Source: Catenulispora sp. GP43
GTDB lineage: Bacteria > Actinomycetota > Actinomycetes > Streptomycetales > Catenulisporaceae
Assembly (NCBI RefSeq): GCF_041260665.1
Contig: NZ_JBGCCT010000012.1
Location: 62,001-126,000 of the forward strand
Length of the DNA stretch: 64,000 nt
Direction: 5' to 3'
Both the position numbers and the translations under genes were made by a program. A model generated the notes under the pieces. It was not told the DNA's origin and did no database searches. It was given only the letters and a program-made list of their open reading frames with translations. Of the stretch, positions 20,127-28,661 are shown piece after piece. Every line of letters begins with the position of its first letter. Position 1 is the stretch's first letter.

Positions 20127-21055
20127 AAGACCCCTGCCTCGCGCCGATAGTCCGAGGGCGCCATGCCCGTCCACCGCCGGAAGGCCCGGGTGAGCGCCGA
20201 GGGCGTCGAGAAGCCGAGCCGGGCCGCGATCGCCGTGACCGCCAGGTCTGGCTGGGACAGGAGCGTCAGTGCGCGCTCCCGCCGGAGGTCGTCGGCCAGG
20301 GCGGCGAACGATGTGCCCTCCTGCGTGAGCCTGGTCTGGAGAGTACGGGGGCTGACAGCCAGGGCGCGGGCGGCCGCTGCGAGGCTGGGCTGCGGTGCGT
20401 CTCGGAGCAGATCGGTGACAGCCGTCGCCCAAGGCACCCGCTGGTGGGCGATGCGGCGTTCGGCGTAGGGCCGAAGCATCGAGCGCACAACGGTGTCGGC
20501 ATCCGGGACAGGCATGTGCAACGACTCGCTCGTGAAGACGCAGACATCGGCAGGCTGACCGAACGCGACCGGTCCGGCGAAGGCCCTGTCGTAGTCGCTG
20601 ATGTCCTCCGGCCGGGCTCGGCGCAGCGCCACACGGGACGGGCCGGCCCCGTCGCCGGCGATGGAGCGGACGATCCGGCACAACAGCGCGAAGCACGCCT
20701 CAACCGTGTCGGGGTCCGCGGGCCCGCCATCCGGCGCGCGCAGGGACAGGGACACCGCCTGCGGCCGCCGCGCCAGGAGGATCTGTTCCCGGCCGAACAT
20801 CGGATGGAAGCGTTCCAGGTCGTCGAGCAGCGAGCCGATGTCGGGGCTGTTGACGGCGATCGGACCGACCAGCCCGCCGAGCACGGTGATCTCGGCCCAC
20901 GCCGCGAACGCCAGGCCGGGCCGGTCCATACCAGCCGCGCGGAGCACCTCCCACGTCGCCTCCGGGGGTGAGACCGGCGCGCCGTGGATCGCGGCGAACC
21001 GGGCGAGGTGGCCCGCGACGGGATCCGCGGGTGAGGACAAGCGGGTTGCGTCCAA
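20123..21055 (-). CDS. AraC-family transcriptional regulator
   Basis: This protein of about 310 residues has an N-terminal arabinose-binding-like domain of the kind found in OruR/ArgR-type AraC proteins, and a C-terminal double helix-turn-helix (SLAAAARALAVSPRTLQTRL, then TAIAARLGFSTPSALTRAFR) ending in GMAPSDYRRE, the family signature. The frame is open far upstream, into the oppositely oriented hydroxylase gene. I place the start at TTG 21055, with GGAGGAGG about 11 bp upstream; TTG 21040 is an alternative. It is divergent from the hydroxylase gene with a 39-bp gap, so it may control that gene, and it may also be a pathway regulator. Its TAG overlaps the TAA of the convergent condensation protein. 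Confidence 0.88.
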   Translation of the reverse strand: MDATRLSSPADPVAGHLARFAAIHGAPVSPPEATWEVLRAAGMDRPGLAFAAWAEITVLGGLVGPIAVNSPDIGSLLDDLERFHPMFGREQILLARRPQAVSLSLRAPDGGPADPDTVEACFALLCRIVRSIAGDGAGPSRVALRRARPEDISDYDRAFAGPVAFGQPADVCVFTSESLHMPVPDADTVVRSMLRPYAERRIAHQRVPWATAVTDLLRDAPQPSLAAAARALAVSPRTLQTRLTQEGTSFAALADDLRRERALTLLSQPDLAVTAIAARLGFSTPSALTRAFRRWTGMAPSDYRREAGVF

Positions 21056-21094
21056 GGAGCGGTGTCCCTCCTCCCCGGAACCGAGGATTGCGGC

Positions 21095-21958
21095 ATGGAA
21101 CTCGACAGGCCGACGAGGCCGCTGCTCACCTACGGTACCTATCCCGCACTCGCTGCCGTCACCGCTGCCGCCCTGTGGGCCGCCCTGCGATGGAATCTGG
21201 ATCGCGACGCCGTCATCGGCGTGCTGACCGCGGTGACCATCGTCACCGTGTTCACAGTCGAGCGCGTCAATCCCCTCCACGAACGCTGGTCCATGACCAA
21301 GGACGGCTTCCTCGGCCGGGACCTGCCGTTCATCGGACTGGCCGTCGTCGTCGAGCAGCTGGCTACCGCCGGTGTGGGCCTGGTCGCGGCGGCGACCATG
21401 CCCCGGAACGGCTTCGGCCCCCTCGCCCGGACGCCCCTGCTCGCTCAGGCGGTGTTCGCTCTGGTCGCGCTGGACCTGCTCTGGTACGGCTACCATCGCG
21501 CCGCCCACACGATCTCCCGGCTCTGGCGCGTCCACGGCCTGCACCACTCGCCGTCCCAGCTCTATGTCCTGATGCACCAGGTCTTCCACCCGTTCGATCT
21601 GCTGGTCTCGCGCTTCGTGATCTCGCTGATCGTCTTCAAGACCACAGGGATCTCGCCGGACGCGGCCTTCATCGCGATCGCCGTGCTCGGCCTGCAACAG
21701 ACGGTCAGCCACGTGAACAGCGACCTGCGCGTCGGCAAGCTCAACCACGTCCTCATCGGCGCCGAGACGCACCGCTATCACCATGGGGCGCAAGAACGTG
21801 GCAACTACGGCTCGGTGGTCGCGATCTGGGACATCGTCTTCGGCACGTTCCTCTACGAGCCGCGCCGCGTTCCGGACGCGTTCGGCTTGGAGGACCCCGG
21901 TTCGTTCCCGGATCCGCGCCGCTTCCACGCCGCGTTGGCCTGGCCCTTCACCCCCTAG
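21095..21958 (+). CDS. Fatty acid hydroxylase / sterol desaturase superfamily membrane protein
   Basis: The 287-residue integral membrane di-iron oxygenase has the eight-His pattern of the superfamily: HRAAH, HGLHH and HRYHH, followed by GAQERGNYG, with hydrophobic segments before and between. Enzymes of this family hydroxylate or desaturate lipid-like carbon chains at the membrane. ATG 21095 is preferred, with GAGG 8 bp upstream; GTG 21062 is also in frame. It lies inside the polyketide cluster, so it may act on the product or on a lipid precursor, but it could equally be an unrelated lipid hydroxylase. The stop overlaps the stop of the convergent decarboxylase gene (CTAG). Confidence 0.85.
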   Translation: MELDRPTRPLLTYGTYPALAAVTAAALWAALRWNLDRDAVIGVLTAVTIVTVFTVERVNPLHERWSMTKDGFLGRDLPFIGLAVVVEQLATAGVGLVAAATMPRNGFGPLARTPLLAQAVFALVALDLLWYGYHRAAHTISRLWRVHGLHHSPSQLYVLMHQVFHPFDLLVSRFVISLIVFKTTGISPDAAFIAIAVLGLQQTVSHVNSDLRVGKLNHVLIGAETHRYHHGAQERGNYGSVVAIWDIVFGTFLYEPRRVPDAFGLEDPGSFPDPRRFHAALAWPFTP

Positions 21959-23181
21959 ACAAGCACCTCCACCGGCGCCGGGTGGCTGAGGAAGGCGCTC
22001 GGACTGGCCGTCAGACCGTAGGCCCCGGCCTGGAAGAGCACGATCAGATCCCCGACATCCGCCGCTGGCAGCTCGACGTCGTCGCCGAGCAGGTCCAGCG
22101 GCGTGCACAGGCAGCCGACCACCGAGACCTTGCCGACAGCCGGCTCGTCGATCCGGTCCGCCACCGCGAGCGGGTAGTTGCGCCGGATCGTCTGCCCGAA
22201 GTTCCCCGAGGCGGCCAGCTGGTGGTGCATGCCGCCGTCCACGACCAGGAACACCTTGCCGCGCGACTCCTTGCGGTCCAGCACCCTCGTGACGTAGACA
22301 CCGGCCTCGCCGACCAGATAGCGGCCCAGCTCGACCGCGATCCGGGCGCCGGGCAGCGCGGCGGCCACCACGTCGGTCAGCTTCGCCAGGTTCTCCCCGA
22401 TCGGCGCCAGGTCCAGCGCGGCGTCGCGCGCGGTGTAGGGGATGCCGAAGCCGCCGCCGACGTTGACATAGCGCACCGGGGAGGGTGCGTGCTCGGCCAG
22501 GGCGAGGACCAGATCGACGGTGCGGCGCTGCGCCTCGCAGATCTCCTCGGCGCGCAGGTTCTGCGAGCCGGCGAAGACGTGGAAGCCCTCGAACTCCAAG
22601 TCCCCGCCGCCCATCAGGCCCAGCAGGTCCGGGACGCGCTCGGCGTCCACACCGAACTGCTGCGGGCCGCCGCCCAGGCGCATGCCGGAGCCGCGCACGG
22701 CGAAGTCCGGGTTCACCCGGACCGCGACCCGGGCCGTGACACCGAGCTCGGCGGCGGCCGCGCGCACCCGGGCGAGTTCGAGCTCTGACTCCAGCTCCAC
22801 GGTCACCCCGGCGGCCACGGCCTGGCGCAGTTCGCCGGTGGTCTTGCCGGGGCCGGCGAAGCTCACCTTGGCCGGGCCGACCGAGGTGTCCAGGGCGGCG
22901 CGCAGCTCCAGACCGGAGGCCACGTCGAAGCCGTCGACCAGGGTGCTCATGTGGTGCAGCAGCGCCGGCATCGGGTTGGCCTTCACGGCGTAGCTCAGGT
23001 GGATCCCGTCCGGCAGCGCGCGCCGGACCCCGGCGACCCGTTCGGAGAGCAGGGCGCGGTCATAGGCGAAGAACGGGGTCGTCACGACGCGGGCGGCCAG
23101 CCGCCGCACCGGGACGCCGCCGACGGCCAGCCCGCCGTCGTGCCGGCCGAACCGGGCGGCGAGGTCTTCGGTCAAGGTCAT
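21955..23181 (-). CDS. PLP-dependent decarboxylase, LysA/BtrK-like (fold III)
   Basis: This protein of about 408 residues is an alanine-racemase-fold PLP decarboxylase. It shows the Lys motif AVKANP, the phosphate-binding GGGFGIP, VDGGMHH, the Cys motif GCLCTPLD and the C-terminal FQAGAYGLTASP where the Tyr binds PLP. The last part resembles exosortase-associated decarboxylases and BtrK, which decarboxylate amino acids held on an ACP (BtrK: glutamyl-ACP to GABA-ACP). The family as a whole also includes diaminopimelate and ornithine decarboxylases. The presence of an acyl-AMP ligase and a spare ACP in the same cluster makes an aminoacyl-ACP substrate the best guess. ATG 23181 begins with MTLTEDLAARFG; the long open frame upstream is not coding. 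Confidence 0.87.
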   Translation of the reverse strand: MTLTEDLAARFGRHDGGLAVGGVPVRRLAARVVTTPFFAYDRALLSERVAGVRRALPDGIHLSYAVKANPMPALLHHMSTLVDGFDVASGLELRAALDTSVGPAKVSFAGPGKTTGELRQAVAAGVTVELESELELARVRAAAAELGVTARVAVRVNPDFAVRGSGMRLGGGPQQFGVDAERVPDLLGLMGGGDLEFEGFHVFAGSQNLRAEEICEAQRRTVDLVLALAEHAPSPVRYVNVGGGFGIPYTARDAALDLAPIGENLAKLTDVVAAALPGARIAVELGRYLVGEAGVYVTRVLDRKESRGKVFLVVDGGMHHQLAASGNFGQTIRRNYPLAVADRIDEPAVGKVSVVGCLCTPLDLLGDDVELPAADVGDLIVLFQAGAYGLTASPSAFLSHPAPVEVLV

Positions 23182-23328
23182 ACCGCCCACTGTCCGAATC
23201 GCGAAGCCCGCGGTCAATGCGCGCGGATGGCCGGTAACGGCGTCAGGAAGCTGACACCGCGGGGCCGTTGTCCCAGGCCGGGCGGGCGGGGATCGTCTTA
23301 CCATGCAAGAGCGATACGGGGCCGGCCA
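23182..23328. promoter_or_regulatory. Divergent intergenic region, decarboxylase / second condensation protein
   Basis: These 147 bp separate two divergent starts and must hold promoters for both. I see TACCAT at 23300-23305 as a possible -10 for the rightward gene but no good -35. No operator-like palindrome was found. Confidence 0.3.
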
Positions 23329-25005
23329 GTGACGGGGACGGCTCAGGACACGAAGACCGGCGCGTTGGGACTGGGCCAGCGCTACATCTGGCTGCGGCAC
23401 CACCAACTGCCCGCCGAGGCGCGCCACGACGCGCACATCGTCACCCGCTTCCCGCTGCCGCCGGGGCTGTCCGTGCCGCAGATCCGGACGGCGCTGGGCC
23501 ACCTGGTGCGGCGGCACGAGGCGCTGCGGACCACCTACCACCACGACGCGGACGCCGATCCGTGGCAGCGCGTGCATCCGGCCGGGCCGGTGCGGCTGGT
23601 CCAGGCCACGGTCGAGCAGGACGGCAGCCCGCCGCCGGCCGCCGTGGTCCAGGAACTGGCCACGGCCCCGTTCGAGCTGGCCGCCGACTGGCCGCTGCGG
23701 GCGTGTGTGATCACCGACGGCGGCACGCCGCGCCAGCTGGTGGTCGTCATGAACCACATGGCCTTCGACGCCTGGAGCGTGGACCGCTTCGAGCGGGAGC
23801 TGGAGGTGCTGGGCACGGCGCTGGCCACCCGCCGGCCGGCCAGTCTGGAGCCGGTGCGCTACCAGCCGCTGCACTTGGTCGGCCACGAGGGCGAGGCCGC
23901 GTTCCAGGACCGGCACGAGCAGGCCGCGGAGTTCTGGCGGGAGCAGGCGGCGCGCCTGAGCTCCGATCTGTTCGCCCGGCGCCGCCGCGGCCCGGCGGAC
24001 CCGACCGCGGCCACCCTGACCTCCCCCGCGGCCCTTTCCGCCAGTCGGCAGCTGGCGGACCGGGCCGGACTGTGGCCCTCGCTCGTGCACGTCGCGGTGT
24101 TCACCGCACTGGCCGCGGCCTACACCGGCGACGGCCTGGTCCCGCACTGGAACTTCCACGGCAACCGCGGCGAGGACGCCTACAGCGATGTGCTGACGTG
24201 CCGGTTCTCGCCGCTGCTGCTGATCGTGGACGGCCGGGACGATCCGCCGTTCTCCGAGCTGCTGAAGCGGGTCGCCGAGCAGACCGAAGCGGTCCGCGAC
24301 CACACCGCGCTCGGCTATGACGAGATGCTGGAGATCCTGGCCTGCGCCGGCGCCATCCGGGGCCGGGATCTGCGGGTCGGCTCGGAACTCAACTTCCTGA
24401 GTCACACCGCGCGCACCGCGGGGGTCCGCCGCACGACCTTCGTGCGGAACGCGGCACCGACCGCCTGGGCCGCGTTCGGATCGGACGTGTACCTGCGGGT
24501 CACCGAGCTGCGCGACGCGGTCTCGGTGAACCTGCAGGCCTCCGGCGCGGTGATGGACGCCGAGACCGTCGAGCGCTTCCTGCGCGGGTACGAGGCGGTG
24601 CTGCTGGCCCTGGCCGAGCCGGACTCGGATCTGCGGATCAGCGAGATCTCGACCCTGGCCGGCTTCGGCGAACCCGCGGCGGCGACTCCAGACCGCACGG
24701 TGGCAGGCACCATGGAGACGGCCGGCGCGGAAACCTTGCTGGAGCTGCGCGGCGCCATCGGCCGCGCGATGGACATCTGCGCCGACATGCTCGACCTGGA
24801 CTCGGCCTATGTGCCGAACGGCGGCCGGGTGCTGCGCCTGCCGCGCGTGCTGGACCTGCTCCACGAGCGCGGCTACGGCGGCCTGACGCTGCACGATCTG
24901 GCCGGCGGGACTCCGCTGCGGGTGCTGGCGAATCAGCTTTCGAGGAATCGGTCGCAGAGCTCGAATGGTGTGACCCCGCCAGACACCACAAGCGCCGCCG
25001 GATAG
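23329..25005 (+). CDS. Condensation-domain protein with C-terminal carrier-like domain lacking Ser
   Basis: The 558-residue protein starts at GTG (VTGTAQDTKTG). Residues about 15-440 form an NRPS condensation domain with NHMAFDA for HHxxxDG (His about 143, Asp about 147). Residues about 462-535 look like a peptidyl carrier domain (TLLELRGAIGRAMDICADML, then LLHERGYGGLTLHDLAGGTP), but the expected GGDS reads GGRV (about 498-501), so the attachment Ser is missing. This tail may be a docking or recognition module rather than a working carrier. The 3' end overlaps the convergent PPTase gene by 73 bp. The substrate is unknown; transfer of the decarboxylated aminoacyl unit is plausible. Confidence 0.83.
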   Translation: MTGTAQDTKTGALGLGQRYIWLRHHQLPAEARHDAHIVTRFPLPPGLSVPQIRTALGHLVRRHEALRTTYHHDADADPWQRVHPAGPVRLVQATVEQDGSPPPAAVVQELATAPFELAADWPLRACVITDGGTPRQLVVVMNHMAFDAWSVDRFERELEVLGTALATRRPASLEPVRYQPLHLVGHEGEAAFQDRHEQAAEFWREQAARLSSDLFARRRRGPADPTAATLTSPAALSASRQLADRAGLWPSLVHVAVFTALAAAYTGDGLVPHWNFHGNRGEDAYSDVLTCRFSPLLLIVDGRDDPPFSELLKRVAEQTEAVRDHTALGYDEMLEILACAGAIRGRDLRVGSELNFLSHTARTAGVRRTTFVRNAAPTAWAAFGSDVYLRVTELRDAVSVNLQASGAVMDAETVERFLRGYEAVLLALAEPDSDLRISEISTLAGFGEPAAATPDRTVAGTMETAGAETLLELRGAIGRAMDICADMLDLDSAYVPNGGRVLRLPRVLDLLHERGYGGLTLHDLAGGTPLRVLANQLSRNRSQSSNGVTPPDTTSAAG

Positions 25006-25613
25006 CCGGGTGCGGCGGAGAACCACCGGACGGGCAGCTCAGCAGGGAAGCCCGCCGACGGCGCCGACGACCGCGCTGTCGCGCCGTCCACCAGGACGGC
25101 GCGCAGCCCGGCGACACCGGCGCCGTCGGCTTTGACGTAGGCCTCTTTGGCGGTCCACAGCCGGAAGAACTCCCGCCGCCGCCACTCCCCCTCCAGCCGG
25201 GCCAGGCGCTCGGCTTCGCAGGGCTGGAACATCGTCCGCGCCATGGCCAGGCAGTCCACGTCCCGGCCGTCCCACTCCAGGTCCACGCCGACCCGCCGGC
25301 CCGGCGGCGCCACGGCGATCAACGCCCAGCGCCCGGAATGGGACACGTTGAAGTCCGGCGGCGTGCGGCCGTCGCAGGGGTCGATGATCGGCCGTCCACC
25401 GTCCTCGGTGGCGATCGCCACCTCGTCCGGGGCCAGGCCGCAGGCCTCCCCCAGCACCGAGCGCAGAACAGCGCGCGCCACCGCGAATCGGCGCCCCTCA
25501 GCGGGGCTCGCGTATCGGGCGGCGCGCGCTCGTTCCTCGTGGCTGAGCCACCGGTGCGGATCCCCGTCCTGGTCCAGCGCGGCGCGCCAGACCCGGACCG
25601 CGGTCACAGCCAC
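24933..25613 (-). CDS. Sfp-type 4'-phosphopantetheinyl transferase
   Basis: This 226-residue enzyme converts apo carrier domains to holo form using CoA, and is needed by the PKS ACPs and the two free ACPs. It has the Sfp signatures FNVSHSG, VGVDLEWDG (Mg2+ binding Asp and Glu) and FFRLWTAKEAYVKADG (WxxKEAxxK). The start is GTG 25613, overlapping the thioesterase 3' end by 10 bp, so it is translationally coupled as the last gene of the leftward accessory operon. Its 3' end lies within the final 73 bp of the convergent condensation-protein gene; the reading frame there is intact in both directions. Confidence 0.93.
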   Translation of the reverse strand: MAVTAVRVWRAALDQDGDPHRWLSHEERARAARYASPAEGRRFAVARAVLRSVLGEACGLAPDEVAIATEDGGRPIIDPCDGRTPPDFNVSHSGRWALIAVAPPGRRVGVDLEWDGRDVDCLAMARTMFQPCEAERLARLEGEWRRREFFRLWTAKEAYVKADGAGVAGLRAVLVDGATARSSAPSAGFPAELPVRWFSAAPGYPAALVVSGGVTPFELCDRFLES

Positions 25614-26350
25614 GGGGTCAGGGCCTCCAGCAGGTACTTGTGGGTGATCTGGGCTTGCTCGAACACTGCGAAGTGTCCCTGTCCCACGGTGTGCAGGGCG
25701 AAGCCGCCGGCCGCCTGCTCGCGCCAGGCCGCCGTGCCGGCGGCGCCGGCCCGCGGGTCGTCGTCGGCGCCCAGCACGGTCAGCGGCACCTCCAGCGACG
25801 CCTCGGCGGTGTAGCGGTAGGTCTCCTTCACCTCCAGGTCCGCGCGGATCGCCGGCAGGATCAGCCCGAGCAGGCCCGGGTCGTCCAGCAGGCTGTCCGG
25901 TGTCCCGCCGAGGCGCCGCAGCAGCGCCACGACCTCCTCGTCGGAGGCGTCGTGGACGTTCGGCAGCAGGCTGTCCCGGATCTGCGGCGCCGGGCAGCCG
26001 GAGACGAACAGGTGCACCGGCATCGGTATCTGTGCATTCCGGCGGCGGAGCTCGCGGACGGTCTCGAAGGCGGTCAGGGCGCCGAGACTGTGGCCGTAGA
26101 CCGCGTACGGTCCGTCGGCACTGTCCTGCACCACGTCCGCGATCTCGGCCGCCATGCGCTCCATGGCGCGGATCGGCTCGTCACGGAACCGGGCCTCGCG
26201 CGCCGGAGGTTGCAGCGGGCAGACCGCTACGCCGGGCATGGCGCCGATCCAGGGCCGGAAGGACGAGGCGCCGCCGCCGGCGTGCGGGACGCAGTACAAC
26301 CGGACCTCGCCCGGCGGGCGCGGGAACGGAAGCCAGCGCTCGGTGCTCAT
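25604..26350 (-). CDS. Type II (editing) thioesterase
   Basis: The 248-residue alpha/beta hydrolase belongs to the discrete thioesterases that clear stalled or wrong acyl groups from PKS and NRPS carriers. Seen are VPHAGGGASSF near the N-terminus (oxyanion region), YGHSLGA with Ser about 88, an Asp in GADDDPRAG, and His in GQGHFAVFE. ATG 26350 overlaps the stop of the upstream fkbH-like gene (ATGA), and the PPTase start overlaps its own 3' end, so it is in the middle of a tightly coupled operon. It could also release the product, but no dedicated release domain is visible to compare with. Confidence 0.93.
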   Translation of the reverse strand: MSTERWLPFPRPPGEVRLYCVPHAGGGASSFRPWIGAMPGVAVCPLQPPAREARFRDEPIRAMERMAAEIADVVQDSADGPYAVYGHSLGALTAFETVRELRRRNAQIPMPVHLFVSGCPAPQIRDSLLPNVHDASDEEVVALLRRLGGTPDSLLDDPGLLGLILPAIRADLEVKETYRYTAEASLEVPLTVLGADDDPRAGAAGTAAWREQAAGGFALHTVGQGHFAVFEQAQITHKYLLEALTPWL

Positions 26351-27516
26351 GCCCGGTCCGCGGCGCCGGGGCCGAAGACGTGCTCGGTCCCGTCCTCGTC
26401 GACGGTCACCAGCTTCACGTACGGAGCCGGCGGCTGGAGCCGCGCCATGTCGGCCTTGAGCACCGCGAGCGTGCCCTCGCGGCTGATCTCGGTGAAGCCG
26501 GCGAAGGCGTAGGTGATCTGCATCATCCGGTTCCGGCCGGTCTCGACGAAGTCGGCGTGCAGCTCCGCGCCGGCCTCGAACGCCTGCCCCATGACGTGGT
26601 TCAGCAGCACCGAGCCGACGCCGCGGGACATCACCCGGCAGGACATGAGCAGCATCAGCAGCTTCCAGACGCCGTCGTCGCCTTTCTCCACCAGGGTCAG
26701 GCCGACCTTGCCGTAGGTGCCGAACTTGTCCTCCAGCGAGGCCACGAGCAGCAGGTGGTTCTTGGACTCGCGCAGCTCGTCGAGCTCGTCGTAGGAGTAG
26801 GTGCGGCCGGTGGAGTTGAGCTGGTTGGTGCGGATCGTCAGTTCCTCGGCGCGCTGCAGGTCCTCGGTGCGGGCCGGGGCGATGACGAAGGTCATGTCCA
26901 GGCTCGCCAGGAACTCGTCGTTGGTGCCGCTGAAGTCGCGCTCGATATCGTCGCGGGTGGCCTGCGCCAGGTACATCAGGCGGCGCTGGGCCGACTCGTC
27001 GGTGACGAAGCGCGGGTGGAACTCCGGCCGGGCCAGCTGCTCGGCCAGGTCGGCGACGTCCACGCAGAGCACGTCGGGGTGCGCGTGCCCGACCTCGGCG
27101 AGCTCGAACTCCTGGTCGTCGACGAACGCGAAGGCGTCCAGGCCCAGGTTGAGCGCCTTGGCGATGTAGGCCACCGACTCGGACTTCGCGCCCCAGCCGA
27201 TCTGCGGGTGCAGGAACATGTCCTGGAGCCCGAACGCCTTCAGCTTGGCCAGCGCGGTCTCGGGATCGTTGCGGCTGGCGACCGAGTGCAGGACGCCGAG
27301 GCCGTCGAGCCGGTGGATCTGCGCGACGACGTCCGAGCGCAGGACGACGTTCTCGTCCTCCAGCAGGATCCCGTCCCACAGGGTGTTGTCCAGGTCCCAG
27401 ACCACGCACTTGATCCGGCCCTGCTTCGGCTTGGTCATCGCCTGCGCGGTCTGCGCCTCGATGCGCTCCGCCGTCGAGACGCCAGCCGTCGAAATCCCGT
27501 CTGCGGTCGTGCTCAC
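26347..27516 (-). CDS. fkbH: FkbH-like glyceryl-ACP forming HAD-family protein
   Basis: The 389-residue protein has a HAD-IIIC phosphatase domain (VVWDLDNTLWDG, FVDDQEFELAEV) followed by the GNAT-like FkbH C-terminal region (TIRTNQLNSTGRTYS, CRVMSRGVGSVLLNHV). Family members (FkbH, ZmaN) dephosphorylate 1,3-bisphosphoglycerate and load D-glycerate on an ACP, the first step toward hydroxymalonyl- or methoxymalonyl-ACP. All partner enzymes except an O-methyltransferase lie directly upstream. Four-base ATGA overlaps join it to the acyl-CoA dehydrogenase before and the thioesterase after it. Confidence 0.94.
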   Translation of the reverse strand: MSTTADGISTAGVSTAERIEAQTAQAMTKPKQGRIKCVVWDLDNTLWDGILLEDENVVLRSDVVAQIHRLDGLGVLHSVASRNDPETALAKLKAFGLQDMFLHPQIGWGAKSESVAYIAKALNLGLDAFAFVDDQEFELAEVGHAHPDVLCVDVADLAEQLARPEFHPRFVTDESAQRRLMYLAQATRDDIERDFSGTNDEFLASLDMTFVIAPARTEDLQRAEELTIRTNQLNSTGRTYSYDELDELRESKNHLLLVASLEDKFGTYGKVGLTLVEKGDDGVWKLLMLLMSCRVMSRGVGSVLLNHVMGQAFEAGAELHADFVETGRNRMMQITYAFAGFTEISREGTLAVLKADMARLQPPAPYVKLVTVDEDGTEHVFGPGAADRA

Positions 27517-28661
27517 AACGCCCCTCCTCGGAACGCCTCACCGGCGATGGTGAGCTGCTGGACCTCGGTGGAGCCCTCGATGATCTCCATGACCTTGGCG
27601 TCGCGGTAGAAGCGCTCGACCGGGTAGTCGGGGCTGCACCCGTTGGCGCCGTGGACCTGCACCGCCTGGGTGGCGTGGCGGGCCGCGGCGGTGGAGGCGA
27701 AGTACTTCGCGATCCAGGTGGCCATGATGGTCGACGGCTCGCCGGCGTCCTTCAGGCGCCCGGCCTCCTGGCACAGCAGCCGCGCCGCGCGGGCGTCGGT
27801 GACCATGTCGGAGAGCTTGGCGCGGATCTGCGGCAGCTCGCTGATCGGCGCGCCGTTCACCTTGCGCTTGGCGGCGTAGCCGGCGCAGGCGTCGACGCAG
27901 GCCTGGATGATGCCCACCGAGCCGGTCGCCACGCTGTAGCGGCCCAGGTCCAGGGTGCCGGTGAGCACCATGCCGGCGGTGAAGCCGCTGGGCCCGAGCA
28001 GGGCGTCCGGGCCGAGTTCGACGTCCTGGAAGGAGATCTCGGCGATCATCGAGGCCCGGGTGCCGAGCATGCCGTCGATCGGCAGCACGCTGACGCCCGG
28101 GGTGTCGTGCGGCACCAGGAACGCCGCGATGCCGGTGCCGACGCGGGCGAACACCAGCAGCAGGTCGGCCCGCTGCCCGTTGGTGATCCAGCGCTTCACC
28201 CCGGAGATCCGCCAGCCGCCGCGGTGCGGGACCGCGGTGGTGGTGATGCCGGCGGTGTCGCTGCCGGCGCCGGGCTCGGACAGGCAGAACGCGCCGAGCA
28301 CCGCGCCGCGGCTCATCCCCGGCAGCCAGCGCTCACGCTGCTCGGGGGTGCCCCAGCGGTGCACGGCCCAGGAGGCCATGGTGTGCACCGTCAGCAGGCT
28401 GCGCACCGAGGAGCAGCCGCGGCCGACCTCCTCGTGGATCGCGCCGAGCGTGACCATGTCCAGGCCGGCGCCGCCGAACTCGGCGGGCAGGAACGGGGCC
28501 CACAGCCCTTCGGCGGCCAGGCGCTCCAGCAGTTCCTCCGGGATGCGGCCGTCCCGGTCCCAGTCGTTGGCGCACGGCACGATCCACCTGTCCACGAACG
28601 CCCGCGCCGAGTCCCGGTCGGGCGTCCCGAGCGCGGCGCGTTCGAGATCGGCGACGGTCAT
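27513..28661 (-). CDS. Acyl-CoA dehydrogenase of hydroxymalonyl-ACP synthesis (FkbI/ZmaE-like)
   Basis: The 382-residue flavoprotein has the acyl-CoA dehydrogenase pattern: FCLSEPGAGSDTAG, WITNG, QVHGANGCSPDYPVERFYRD and the catalytic Glu in EIIEGSTEVQQ. In FkbI/AsmI/ZmaE-type pathways this enzyme oxidises the 3-oxo (aldehyde) form of glyceryl-ACP to a carboxylate, giving hydroxymalonyl-ACP. It lies between the ACP and the fkbH-like gene, overlapping each by four bases, which fixes its role better than sequence alone, since general acyl-CoA dehydrogenases look similar. Confidence 0.92.
   Translation of the reverse strand: MTVADLERAALGTPDRDSARAFVDRWIVPCANDWDRDGRIPEELLERLAAEGLWAPFLPAEFGGAGLDMVTLGAIHEEVGRGCSSVRSLLTVHTMASWAVHRWGTPEQRERWLPGMSRGAVLGAFCLSEPGAGSDTAGITTTAVPHRGGWRISGVKRWITNGQRADLLLVFARVGTGIAAFLVPHDTPGVSVLPIDGMLGTRASMIAEISFQDVELGPDALLGPSGFTAGMVLTGTLDLGRYSVATGSVGIIQACVDACAGYAAKRKVNGAPISELPQIRAKLSDMVTDARAARLLCQEAGRLKDAGEPSTIMATWIAKYFASTAAARHATQAVQVHGANGCSPDYPVERFYRDAKVMEIIEGSTEVQQLTIAGEAFRGGAL

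Noticed and set aside
20123-22108. Reading the AraC gene as a 661-residue protein
   Set aside because: The upstream half overlaps the hydroxylase gene on the other strand and has no similarity to any domain.
22044-23181. Assignment of the decarboxylase as diaminopimelate decarboxylase of lysine synthesis
   Set aside because: The C-terminal motifs and cluster context fit the BtrK/exosortase-type branch better, though the general family is the same.
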